Below are positions 16,681 to 24,605 of a stretch of 64,000 bases of DNA, piece by piece (position 1 is the first letter of the stretch; each line of letters starts with the position of its first letter). Both the position numbers and the translations under genes were made by a program. The stretch spans positions 62,001-126,000 of the forward strand of contig JAEZSO010000001.1 in NCBI GenBank assembly GCA_023421795.1, given 5' to 3'. A model generated the notes under the pieces. That model was not told where the DNA came from and searched no databases. It saw only the letters and a list, made by a program, of their open reading frames with translations. The DNA is from Cyanobacteria bacterium OH_PDB_230 (GTDB taxonomy: Bacteria > Cyanobacteriota > Vampirovibrionia > Gastranaerophilales > Gastranaerophilaceae).

Positions 16681-17394
16681 TTATAAAAATACATCTGTTT
16701 TACAAATAGAGTTGAATTTGCAGGTTTTGCAAGATGTGTTTTTAATGCCATTTGAGCATGAATTTTGCAAATTATTATTTTTAGAACAATAATTCGTTTC
16801 GGAAAACTCTTGCGACTCTTTGATTATAGCATAGATTGTTTCAATGGACGGGTTTAATGTCTCATTTTGGATAAAAACAGCCTTGGTTTCAGAGGTTTTT
16901 AAATCCATGTATACAAATCTTAATATAGGTTTTTCGCCTGAAAAATTTCTTTTTTGAAGGATTTTGTCGAGTGCAAACAAATATACAATCGTCTGTATAT
17001 CTTTTTCTGGATTTTCTGGTAATTTTCCGGTTTTCCAGTCGTATATAGTGTAGGTGTTATCTTCTTTTGTTATGGCATCAATCCTGCCTGTAAGCCAGTT
17101 ATCATCTTTGATTTTGACGTTAAAGCCGTATTCGCTTTTAAAAATATTATTTCTGTCGATTTTTGCGTTTAAAAAATTTGCCCACAGAGTTTTTTCGTCA
17201 TCAGATAGAGCCTTTTCGAGTTTGCTTACGTCAAATCCTTTAAAGTAGTAGTTAATCAGCGCATGGAGATTTTTCCCGGTGTCTGCGAAGGAAACGTCTT
17301 GCGGTATTTTTATCTTTTTTTCGTACTCAAGGTAGTATTTATAAGGGCACTCCATATATGTTTTAAGCATTTGGGCTGAAAAAGTTTTATTCAT
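16681..17394 (-). CDS. RecB/Cas4-like PD-(D/E)XK nuclease with probable Fe-S cluster
   Basis: This is a 237-residue stand-alone nuclease of the RecB/AddB C-terminal family. Catalytic residues are visible: H44 in N-L-H-A-L-I, D106 in G-R-I-D-A-I, and D119-x-K121 in Y-D-W-K-T-G-K. C16 in E-C-P-Y-K-Y-Y plus C222, C225 and C231 near the C-terminus make the four-cysteine [4Fe-4S] pattern seen in AddB and Cas4. It overlaps the 3' end of the tandem-helicase gene by 8 bases, so the two are translated together. I infer that it supplies the nuclease activity of an AddAB-like double-strand-break repair complex. No cas genes are near, which argues against a CRISPR role. Confidence 0.82.
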   Translation of the reverse strand: MNKTFSAQMLKTYMECPYKYYLEYEKKIKIPQDVSFADTGKNLHALINYYFKGFDVSKLEKALSDDEKTLWANFLNAKIDRNNIFKSEYGFNVKIKDDNWLTGRIDAITKEDNTYTIYDWKTGKLPENPEKDIQTIVYLFALDKILQKRNFSGEKPILRFVYMDLKTSETKAVFIQNETLNPSIETIYAIIKESQEFSETNYCSKNNNLQNSCSNGIKNTSCKTCKFNSICKTDVFL

Positions 17395-20300
17395 ATTCTA
17401 CCTCCAGAAAATTTTTGAAAAGTGCTGAAGGCGCGTTGTTTTTCTTTTTTTTGTATGATTTGGCGCTTGAGAGGAAAAGTTCTTTTTTTGCTCTTGTAAT
17501 TGCAACGTACAAAAGCCTTAAATTTTCTTCTATCTGCTCTTTTTTTAGCTGTGCTGTATCCTTTTTCTGGTAATTGATTTCAAGAGATTTGATTGTCTCC
17601 ATGAAGTGGTTGTTTGATTTTATTTTCACTTTATTTATGTCTGTTGAATAAGAATCTTCTGTCAATTCAGGTATAAAGACGGTGTCAAATTCGTCTCCTT
17701 TTGACTTATGAACTGTCATAATATTGACTTTGCCATCATCGTCTTTGTTAATTTTTTCTTCATCAGTAAAAAATTTATATTTTGATAATATGGGTCTTTT
17801 TGAGACTTCTTCCAGCTTTTCAATAATTGTTTCGGTGTTTTTGTAGGTAGATGCGAGTCTTTTTATCAACGTTGAGATAAGGTAAGTGTTTGATTTTTCT
17901 ATGTCGGTTTTAAGGTAATGTAGACCTATTTTTATTGCCATGTCATCAAGAGGCAGGTTCGCTTGATTTACCCAGTAGTTTACGTCCCAGTATAGTTGGG
18001 AAAGGTTTTGGGACTGTATTTCATCACAATAAATAGAGACAAAAGGAGTTTTTAAATCTTCTACAAATTTGAAATCTGCCTGAGAAAAATTTATTATTTT
18101 TGTTTCTTGCAAGGTATTCATTGTTTTAAGAAGATTTTTGTTGTTCCAAGGGTTTTGGATTAATTTTATTATTGAGAAAATGACTTTGAATACGGACTTT
18201 TCACCTAAAAAATCTGTTCTTGTTATCGTTTTAAGCCCGTTTTTGGTAAGAAAAGCATTAAAGTCATTTACCTGATAATTGTTTCGTAAAAGTATCGCAA
18301 TAGAGCTGTTGGGACTTTGTTGAAGGGTTGTTTTTATTTGTTTTAGTATATGGTTTTTTTCTTCGTCTTCATCTTCAAAGATTTTAAATTCAGGCTGTTT
18401 TTTTGTAGTGGGGTTTGACTCTGTAGGAATCATTTTGATTGGATAAAACGCATTTTTTAGCGTTTCTGATTTTTGAGAGTATTCAATCAGTCTATTTGCA
18501 AGGCTATAGACAGGTTCTGAGCATCTTTGAGACGAGTTCATTTCAACCAGTGTATTTTCTTTAAGGTATTTTATAAATTCTTTAAGGTCAGAGTTTGTGA
18601 AAGTGCCTGTTATGGATTGGTTAACGTCCCCGCATCTTATTAAATTACGGTGTTTACCCGCTAGAAGCCCTAAAAGCTTTTGCTGTAAAGAGGATGAATC
18701 TTGAGCCTCATCTTCTATTATGTATTTACAAAGGTTTTGGTAGTATTCCAAAATATCAGGATTTTTTTCAAGAAGTTTTACTGCCAAATCTAGCATATCA
18801 TCGTAATCAATGAGGTTATTTTCTCTCAGGATTTTGTTGTATTCTTTGAAAAATCTTATAAAATCATTTATTTCCTTATGGCGCGATTTCAAGTTAAATT
18901 CGCCCGCAGACAGTTTTATCGCCGAAATACCTTTTTCGTAATTTTCATAATTTTCCTGGTCAATATTTAATCTTAGAAGTGCTTCTCTTATTATTTTTTG
19001 TTTTTCGTTGTCATCGCAAATTTCAAAACTGTCTGTAAGGTTGAGTTTTGAATAATTTGAATTTTCTTTTATTATCCTTAATGCCAAGCCATGTATGGTG
19101 CTTATGTTAGGCAGCTCAAGACATTGAGGATAGGTTGCCGTTATTCTTTCTTTAAGGTTTCTTGCTGCTGACTCCATGTAGGTTAAGACGAATATGTTCT
19201 CTGCAAGGATGCCTCTTTCGAAGAATTGTATTATAAGGGCAAGCAATATAGTGGTTTTACCTGCGCCGGGCACCGCCATCACGCCCATTTTGCCTTTTTT
19301 GTAATTTAAGACAGCCTTTTGATCTTCTCTTGGAATAATTTTTTTCTTCTCTTTTTTTGAAAGGGCAGTACCATCAGATAAATCGAAAAAGTCTAATATT
19401 CCCCCGAAATTCTCGTTCCCGTTGCTGTCATAGAGGCTGGAATAAGCTGAAATTTCTTTATCGCAGCAGAGCATAAGTTTTCTTAATATCCGGGCGATTT
19501 TTTCTTTTGTGAGCCTAAGATTGTCTTCGTATGTGAATGTTTCTTTGTCCCAGTCGGCATGGAACACCCAGGCGTTATATAAAGGGCCTATATCCTGCTT
19601 TAGCCATTCGTTGTTAGAGGCATCGAGCCATATCTGATATTTTGTCTTCAGCTCAAGGTCTATGGTTTTTTGAGGGGTGGCAACCATAATCGCGTTTTCT
19701 TCCAGAAGGGTTGCATTATAAGGATTTTCACTTATCACGCTGTTTTCTATTTGTATAATAAAATCTTTTTTGATTTTGTCGTTGTTTTTGCCAAAAGCCG
19801 TTTCAAAATCCTGCGCTTCTTTTATAAGAAAGCTGAATTTGTTGAGGTCGTTTACGGATGCGTTTTTACAGACAAATTTCTCATAAATAGTCAACAGTTC
19901 TTTTGATAAACTGAGGTTTGATTCTTTGATTTTTTTTATCAACTCCAGAAGGCTCAGGTAGCTTAAATTATAAGCTTCGTTTTCAAATTCAATAGGAGCA
20001 AGGCTTTCATTGTTTTTAAAATGTTCTATTATTTTTAGACAATATTTAGCCGGGATATTCAATAAATCAGTGAAAATTCCTCTTATCTCAAATGAATCGA
20101 CTTTCAAGTTCCACTCAGGATGTGACAGTTTCAATATGGCGATAGAAGCTTTTATCAGCTTGTTTTCGCAAAGTTTTTCACTTCCGCTTATAAACTGATG
20201 TTTTAAATTTAAAGAATTTAAAGATTCTTTGAGTGAAAACTTCAGCAAATTGTCGATAGTCGGGGAGATTATCAAGATATCAGAAGGTTTGGCGCCGCTT

Positions 20301-21247
20301 TTTATTAATTGATTAATTCTATCTGAAACTGAATCAATTAATTCGAGTCTTTTGGATTTTTCAAAGAAACTTATGGACTTGGAAGAGGTTTTTTTATCTG
20401 AAATAATGTTGTTAAAGAGCTTATCCGCTTCCTCTGATATAAGGCTTTTTTCCTCTAAGCGGACTTTTTTTTCGTTAAATAATTTTTCAAATTCGTATAC
20501 ACCTGTTTTGTAAGCGCTCAAGTATCCGCATCTTGAAGCCCCATCCCTGTCGTAAGCGATAAACGCTTCTTTTAGTTGCGGCGCAAGTGTTTTTACGAAA
20601 TCTAAAATAATATATGTTATTTCATCGGCATCGTCGATAAAAAGGTATTTAATTTCTTTAAAATAATCGGTGTTTTTATAGATGTATGAAAATACCGCCA
20701 TCTGTCTAAGATAGTCGAAACTTCTGTATTCCAGTGTTGATAATTTGTACAAGTCGATGGTCTTTTTCGCGTCATCTTTAAAAGATTCTTTTAAAATCTC
20801 GGAACGTTTTTTTACTTCCTTGTCGCTTAGGGAATTTTGAACAATTAAAGAATAGCGTCTGAAAAGTTGGTGCAGAAGGTTTAATTTGGATCCATAATCC
20901 TTGAAAACATCAGTTTTAAAGCAATTTTTCAGGATGTATTGCGAAACCTCAAGTCCGCAAAGGTTCGGAATAATCCTTGTATCTCCTGAATTTATCTGGT
21001 TCTCAATAACGGGCCAATTGTCCAAAAGCGCATTATAGGCAAGGCCGTAGAAGGTGTGTATGTTGAATTGTTCCAGACTCTCTTCTTTGGTGTTTTGTTT
21101 TATGCTTTCTATAAAATCTTGTTTCTTGTATAAATTAAGGCAGATGACAAGAATTTCCGATGTATTTACGCCATTTTCTAAAAGCTCAAGATATTTTTCT
21201 TTGAGAATCTGTGTTTTATTTGTTTTTAGATTACCCTCAATTAACAT
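17387..21247 (-). CDS. Tandem UvrD/AddAB-like SF1 helicase
   Basis: This protein of about 1,286 residues holds two SF1A helicase units in one chain. The C-terminal half (from about residue 635) is complete: Walker A A-V-P-G-A-G-K-T-T near 660, Walker B I-I-E-D-E-A-Q-D, motif V M-T-V-H-K-S-K-G-D-E-F-D, motif VI Y-V-A-I-T-R-A-K-K. The N-terminal half shows matching but eroded motifs: G-N-L-K-T-N-K-T for Walker A, T-F-Y-G-L-A-Y, F-I-D-D-A-D-E, and an AddB-like I-S-P-T-I-D-N-L-L. This looks like an AddB-type dead helicase fused to an AddA-type motor, with the nuclease supplied by the overlapping downstream gene. I chose the ATG at 21247 because AAGGAG precedes it by 5 bases; an upstream in-frame start exists but lacks such a site. 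Confidence 0.85.
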   Translation of the reverse strand: MLIEGNLKTNKTQILKEKYLELLENGVNTSEILVICLNLYKKQDFIESIKQNTKEESLEQFNIHTFYGLAYNALLDNWPVIENQINSGDTRIIPNLCGLEVSQYILKNCFKTDVFKDYGSKLNLLHQLFRRYSLIVQNSLSDKEVKKRSEILKESFKDDAKKTIDLYKLSTLEYRSFDYLRQMAVFSYIYKNTDYFKEIKYLFIDDADEITYIILDFVKTLAPQLKEAFIAYDRDGASRCGYLSAYKTGVYEFEKLFNEKKVRLEEKSLISEEADKLFNNIISDKKTSSKSISFFEKSKRLELIDSVSDRINQLIKSGAKPSDILIISPTIDNLLKFSLKESLNSLNLKHQFISGSEKLCENKLIKASIAILKLSHPEWNLKVDSFEIRGIFTDLLNIPAKYCLKIIEHFKNNESLAPIEFENEAYNLSYLSLLELIKKIKESNLSLSKELLTIYEKFVCKNASVNDLNKFSFLIKEAQDFETAFGKNNDKIKKDFIIQIENSVISENPYNATLLEENAIMVATPQKTIDLELKTKYQIWLDASNNEWLKQDIGPLYNAWVFHADWDKETFTYEDNLRLTKEKIARILRKLMLCCDKEISAYSSLYDSNGNENFGGILDFFDLSDGTALSKKEKKKIIPREDQKAVLNYKKGKMGVMAVPGAGKTTILLALIIQFFERGILAENIFVLTYMESAARNLKERITATYPQCLELPNISTIHGLALRIIKENSNYSKLNLTDSFEICDDNEKQKIIREALLRLNIDQENYENYEKGISAIKLSAGEFNLKSRHKEINDFIRFFKEYNKILRENNLIDYDDMLDLAVKLLEKNPDILEYYQNLCKYIIEDEAQDSSSLQQKLLGLLAGKHRNLIRCGDVNQSITGTFTNSDLKEFIKYLKENTLVEMNSSQRCSEPVYSLANRLIEYSQKSETLKNAFYPIKMIPTESNPTTKKQPEFKIFEDEDEEKNHILKQIKTTLQQSPNSSIAILLRNNYQVNDFNAFLTKNGLKTITRTDFLGEKSVFKVIFSIIKLIQNPWNNKNLLKTMNTLQETKIINFSQADFKFVEDLKTPFVSIYCDEIQSQNLSQLYWDVNYWVNQANLPLDDMAIKIGLHYLKTDIEKSNTYLISTLIKRLASTYKNTETIIEKLEEVSKRPILSKYKFFTDEEKINKDDDGKVNIMTVHKSKGDEFDTVFIPELTEDSYSTDINKVKIKSNNHFMETIKSLEINYQKKDTAQLKKEQIEENLRLLYVAITRAKKELFLSSAKSYKKKKNNAPSALFKNFLEVEYE

Positions 21248-21399
21248 TCCTGCTCCTTTGAAAAATTTTATCATCAAAACAGCCCTATAATCAAGAAATA
21301 CAACTAACTTAACGATAGTTAAACATCTTCTAAATGTTAAAGAATATTACAAAAACTCTTCAAAAATGAATTCTGATTTAATATAACTTAACAAAAGGA

Positions 21400-21428
21400 T
21401 TGCAAAAGTATATACTTGGTGATATATT
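21400..21428 (+). promoter_or_regulatory. Sigma-70 promoter of the sigma-factor gene, with internal palindrome
   Basis: TTGCAA and TATATT boxes are exactly 17 bases apart. The spacer contains the perfect 12-base palindrome AAGTATATACTT at 21406-21417, a plausible operator. Predicted start of transcription is about 21435, leaving a leader of roughly 215 bases. Confidence 0.65.
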
Positions 21429-21434
21429 GATAAT

Positions 21435-21610
21435 ATATAAATCGTATATCCGTTTGCTTGTTTTTATTCCGTTTTTAATTTAGCTTAGGGCTTGCCGTGA
21501 CCTACTAGAAGCATTTTTATTGCTTTTTAAGTAGTGCTCTGGGGCCTATTGACACTGCAATTTTTTAGTTTCTTCTACATCTGGCAATAAGATGACGATT
21601 GTATGAGTGT
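21435..21610 (+). other. Long structured leader or small RNA upstream of the sigma gene
   Basis: The region between the helicase gene and the sigma-factor gene is about 400 bases without a reading frame. Downstream of the promoter it folds well on paper: AATCGT near 21443 with ACGATT near 21595 closes a long structure, TTGCC near 21493 pairs with GGCAA near 21583, TAGGGC pairs with GCCTA, and CTACT/GAAGCA forms a hairpin with TGCTTT/AGTAG at about 21503-21534. A closing stem, internal bubble and apical hairpin recall 6S RNA, but I could not confirm family sequence. It may be a regulatory leader or a separate RNA. Confidence 0.35.
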
Positions 21611-21650
21611 ATTAAAACTAGTGTGAAGTGTAAATATAGGAGACTTTATT

Positions 21651-22541
21651 ATGGGAAATTCTGCTCTTAGAACTAATCCGGCAAAAAATCTTACAATACC
21701 GGCTGTATCTGACGAAAGCCTTAAGTATTATTTAAAAGAAATTTCTGTTTACAAACAACTCTCAGCTGAAGAGGAATTACAGCTTGCAAAAAAAGCTAAA
21801 GAAGGATGCTTGGAATCAAAACAAGTTCTTATCCAGTCAAATTTGAAACTGGTTGTTAATATAGCTAAAAAAATCGTCCACGCAAGCAATCTTCCCATGA
21901 TAGATTTGATTCAGGAAGGCAATTTAGGGCTTATGGTGGCTGCTGATAAGTTTAATTATAAGCTTGGATACAGATTCTCAACTTATGCTTCCTGGTGGAT
22001 TAAACAAGCTATATTTAAGGCTATTTCTGAACAGTCACATAGCATGAAAGTGCCTGTGTACATACAGGAAACATTGTCTAAATTTTCCAAACTAAAATCA
22101 GAGATGGAACAAAAGCATAACGCGCAAGTAAAAATCGAGGAAGTTGCGAGTAAAATGAATCTTCCTGCAGAAAAAATCGAGACATATTTGAACGCTTACT
22201 CCAAAACGTTTTCTTTAGAGGCTGATTATGATTTGAACGGGCAAGGAGATGTTTGTCTCGGGGACATAATCGAAGACAAAAAGACAAACGTACAAGCTAT
22301 TGTTGAATATGAAGCTCTTCAAAAAGATATTTTTGACCTTCTTAACTGTTTAAAGGAAAGAGAACAACAAGTGCTTAAATTAAGATTCGGGCTTGGGGAG
22401 TGTGCGAAACAGACTCTGGAAGAGATCGGAAAGCATTATGGGGTGACAAAAGAATGTATAAGACAGACTGAATCAAGGGCTCTTAAAAAGCTTAAAAGTA
22501 ATCAATTGGGTGTAGCTCTTTTCGCCGCATACGTTTTCTAG
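21651..22541 (+). CDS. Group 2 sigma-70 family RNA polymerase sigma factor
   Basis: This is a 296-residue sigma factor of the RpoD/RpoS-like class. Region 1.2 is at about 23-55 (Y-L-K-E-I), region 2 at about 58-128 with L-I-Q-E-G-N-L-G-L and F-S-T-Y-A-S-W-W-I-K-Q-A-I, region 3 at about 140-205, and region 4 at about 230-290 with a helix-turn-helix in T-L-E-E-I-G-K-H-Y-G-V-T. It is too short for a primary RpoD because the N-terminal region 1.1 is absent. Cyanobacteria carry several such group 2 factors for stress and stationary phase. It has its own promoter, a long structured leader and an AGGAG ribosome site. Confidence 0.93.
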   Translation: MGNSALRTNPAKNLTIPAVSDESLKYYLKEISVYKQLSAEEELQLAKKAKEGCLESKQVLIQSNLKLVVNIAKKIVHASNLPMIDLIQEGNLGLMVAADKFNYKLGYRFSTYASWWIKQAIFKAISEQSHSMKVPVYIQETLSKFSKLKSEMEQKHNAQVKIEEVASKMNLPAEKIETYLNAYSKTFSLEADYDLNGQGDVCLGDIIEDKKTNVQAIVEYEALQKDIFDLLNCLKEREQQVLKLRFGLGECAKQTLEEIGKHYGVTKECIRQTESRALKKLKSNQLGVALFAAYVF

Positions 22542-22551
22542 AAAAAATACC

Positions 22552-22580
22552 GCGCTTCAACAGTTTTGGAGCGCTTTATT
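22552..22580 (+). terminator. Intrinsic terminator after the sigma-factor gene
   Basis: GCGCTTCAA pairs with TTGGAGCGC (nine pairs, one G-T) around a five-base loop and is followed by TTTATT. It starts 11 bases after the sigma stop. Confidence 0.8.
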
Positions 22581-22634
22581 AACATATGTAAAGGAGCGTA
22601 ATGTAAAAATTATCCATATAATACTAATTTTTGA

Positions 22635-22640
22635 TATAAT
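22635..22640 (+). promoter_or_regulatory. -10 element of the S1-protein promoter
   Basis: A perfect TATAAT lies 39 bases before the start codon of the S1 gene. The -35 is unclear; TTATCC 19 bases upstream is the best candidate. A second TATAAT at 22617-22622 lacks any -35. Confidence 0.55.
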
Positions 22641-22678
22641 GGGAGCAGACCAATTGGATAGTTTTTGGAGAACATCAA

Positions 22679-23740
22679 ATGAAAACACAGGAAAAAATGA
22701 CTGACACTGAATTTGAGTCATTGTTACAAAAGTACGATTACAGCTTTCAGAAAGGCGATTTAGTAAAAGGAATTGTCTGCTCTTATGACTCGGAGGGAGT
22801 TATTGTTGATATAGGTTCTAAAACAGCAGCTATCGTCCCGGCAAGAGAAGCAAAAGTAAATGCGGATGTTTCTATCGAAGACACTTTGGTTAAAGGTAAA
22901 GAATACGAATTTTTAATTACAAAAGAAGAAGATGATGATGGCAGATTCATGCTTTCATACAAAAAAGTTGCTATGGCATACAACTGGAGAGAGCTTGAAG
23001 ATCTTAAAGCTACAGATGCAACAGTTGAAGGTATTGTTGTTTCAGTTGTCAAAGGCGGTATACTTGTTGAAGTTAAAGGCGTTAGAGGCTTCGTTCCATC
23101 CAGCCATTTAAGAGCAAAAACTCTGGAAAATATAGTCGGAGATAAAATCGACCTTAAAATCCTTACAATGGATGCACAGCAAGGTAACTTTATATTGTCA
23201 AACAGAAAAGTTTATTCTGATGACAAAGAAGAAGCAAAACGTGATACCTTCGCTCAGATTGAAGTAGGTAAAGTAGTAAAAGGTGAAGTAGTCAGAATAA
23301 CTGATTTCGGAGCGTTTATAGATATTGGCGGAATCGATGGATTGTTGCCGCTTTCTCAAATCTCTTGGAGATGGGTCGATCACCCTTCCGATATCCTTAA
23401 AATATCTGATGTTGTTGAAGTCGAAGTTATCGGAATCGATCATGACAAGCAAAGAGTCAGCTTGAGCCTTAAAAACCTTGAGAAAGATCCTTGGATTGAA
23501 GCTAAAAACCAAATAAAAGAAGGTGACAAGCTTGAAGGCGTTATTACCAGAATTAAACACTTCGGCGCATTTGTAGAGGTTTTTGCAGGTGTTGAAGCTT
23601 TACTTCCTAACAATGAACTTGTAGATTATCAAAATCAAACCGGCAAAATTTTAAAAGTCGGTGATAAAATAAACACTACTATTTTAAAATTTAATCCTGA
23701 TGACAGAAGAATCAGTTTAAGCATAAAAAGCGACGAGTAG
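22679..23740 (+). CDS. rpsA: S1 RNA-binding domain protein, ribosomal protein S1-like
   Basis: This 353-residue protein has about four consecutive S1 OB-fold domains (about 24-95, 108-178, 195-265, 280-352). The last two are the best conserved, with G-A-F-I-D-I-G-G-I-D-G-L-L-P-L-S and G-A-F-V-E-V. Ribosomal S1 of cyanobacteria is shorter than the six-domain protein of E. coli, and this length fits that pattern. It would bind mRNA and help the 30S subunit start translation. It is followed after 8 bases by the P-loop kinase gene. A translation-related role is also supported by the nearby rpsU. Confidence 0.87.
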   Translation: MKTQEKMTDTEFESLLQKYDYSFQKGDLVKGIVCSYDSEGVIVDIGSKTAAIVPAREAKVNADVSIEDTLVKGKEYEFLITKEEDDDGRFMLSYKKVAMAYNWRELEDLKATDATVEGIVVSVVKGGILVEVKGVRGFVPSSHLRAKTLENIVGDKIDLKILTMDAQQGNFILSNRKVYSDDKEEAKRDTFAQIEVGKVVKGEVVRITDFGAFIDIGGIDGLLPLSQISWRWVDHPSDILKISDVVEVEVIGIDHDKQRVSLSLKNLEKDPWIEAKNQIKEGDKLEGVITRIKHFGAFVEVFAGVEALLPNNELVDYQNQTGKILKVGDKINTTILKFNPDDRRISLSIKSDE

Positions 23741-23748
23741 TAGATAAT

Positions 23749-24273
23749 ATGGCTGATAAAATTATTATTCTTTCAGGAAAACAATTTTCCGGAAAAGATA
23801 CTGTTGCAAAAATACTACTAGAAAAACTCCATGGTTTTAGACGTATAGGTTTAGGAGATGCTATTAAGCTGGATTATTCAAAACAAACCGGCTTATCATT
23901 GGAAGAAATAGAGAAAAACAAATCATCATATAGGCCTGATTTAATAGCTTTAGGTGACAAAGGTCGATCAATTGATCCTGATTTTTGGTTAAAGTATGTT
24001 GTAAATCAAGAAGGAAATATAATCGTACCTGATGTAAGGATGCCAAGAGAGTATGAAGTTTTCAAGCAAAACAATGCTTACAGCATAAGGGTGGAATCTT
24101 CTGAAGAAGCCCGCTCAAAAAGAGGTCAGATAGTAAAGTCTGATGATAATACTGAAGTGGCTTTGGATAGTATATCAGATTGGAATTTCATAATTAATAA
24201 TGAATCCACATATGAAGATTTGCTGATTGCCTGTGATGCCCTTTTGGACGATATTAAAAACTATTTTCAATAA
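23749..24273 (+). CDS. P-loop kinase resembling animal-type phosphomevalonate kinase
   Basis: This 174-residue protein has the NMP-kinase fold. The P-loop is G10-K-Q-F-S-G-K-D17, with aspartate after the lysine where most Walker A motifs have T or S. The whole chain lines up from memory with animal phosphomevalonate kinase: S-G-K-x-x-S-G-K-D, the G-D/P-I-K-L-x-Y helix, Y-R-x-D-x-I-x-x-G-D/E-x-x-R, D-P-x-F-W, V-P-D-V-R, and the final D-W-x-I-x-N. Phage deoxynucleoside-monophosphate kinases share parts of this pattern, so the substrate is open. No mevalonate-pathway gene is nearby. It is likely cotranscribed with the S1 gene 8 bases upstream. Confidence 0.65.
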   Translation: MADKIIILSGKQFSGKDTVAKILLEKLHGFRRIGLGDAIKLDYSKQTGLSLEEIEKNKSSYRPDLIALGDKGRSIDPDFWLKYVVNQEGNIIVPDVRMPREYEVFKQNNAYSIRVESSEEARSKRGQIVKSDDNTEVALDSISDWNFIINNESTYEDLLIACDALLDDIKNYFQ

Positions 24274-24319
24274 TAATTATAACTTTTTGTCAAAAATATA
24301 ATTATACTTACAAAACTAC

Positions 24320-24348
24320 TTGAAATAAAAAAATGTGCGTGATACTAT
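24320..24348 (+). promoter_or_regulatory. Sigma-70 promoter of rpsU
   Basis: TTGAAA and TACTAT boxes are separated by exactly 17 bases, about 45 bases upstream of the rpsU start codon. Confidence 0.65.
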
Positions 24349-24392
24349 TCTTTTAACGAAACATTAATTTATCGAAAAGGTGGTGAAAACGA

Positions 24393-24566
24393 ATGCCGGA
24401 AATCAGAGTAGGAGAGAACGAAAGTATCGAAAGCGCTCTTAAAAGATTTAAGAAAAAAATCCAAAAAGCTGGAATTTTATCTGAAATTAAACGTCGTGAA
24501 CGCTACGAAAAACCAAGTATCAAAAGAAAACGCAAGTCTGAAGCCGCTCGTAAAAGACGCGTATAA
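24393..24566 (+). CDS. rpsU: 30S ribosomal protein S21
   Basis: S21 is a small basic protein of the 30S subunit that helps start translation. The product is 57 residues. It begins [20 protein letters not shown], the conserved S21 opening, and ends in the lysine/arginine-rich tail A-A-R-K-R-R-V. A strong AAAGGTGGTG ribosome site lies 7 bases before the ATG. It has its own promoter and a perfect intrinsic terminator, so it is a single-gene transcript. Confidence 0.96.
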   Translation: MPEIRVGENESIESALKRFKKKIQKAGILSEIKRRERYEKPSIKRKRKSEAARKRRV

Positions 24567-24573
24567 GATATAA

Positions 24574-24605
24574 AAAAGGTTATCTGGATTAGATAACCTT
24601 TTTAT
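24574..24605. terminator. Bidirectional intrinsic terminator between rpsU and the CheA gene
   Basis: AAGGTTATCT pairs perfectly with AGATAACCTT around GGATT, with A residues before and T residues after. It can serve both rpsU and the convergent cheA, whose stop codon lies at its edge. Confidence 0.9.

Noticed and set aside
16681..17394. Cas4 of a CRISPR system
   Set aside because: No repeats or other cas genes are present, and the gene is translationally coupled to an AddAB-like helicase.
21248..21277. Upstream start of the tandem helicase
   Set aside because: AAGGAG lies at ideal spacing before the ATG at 21247, inside this extension.
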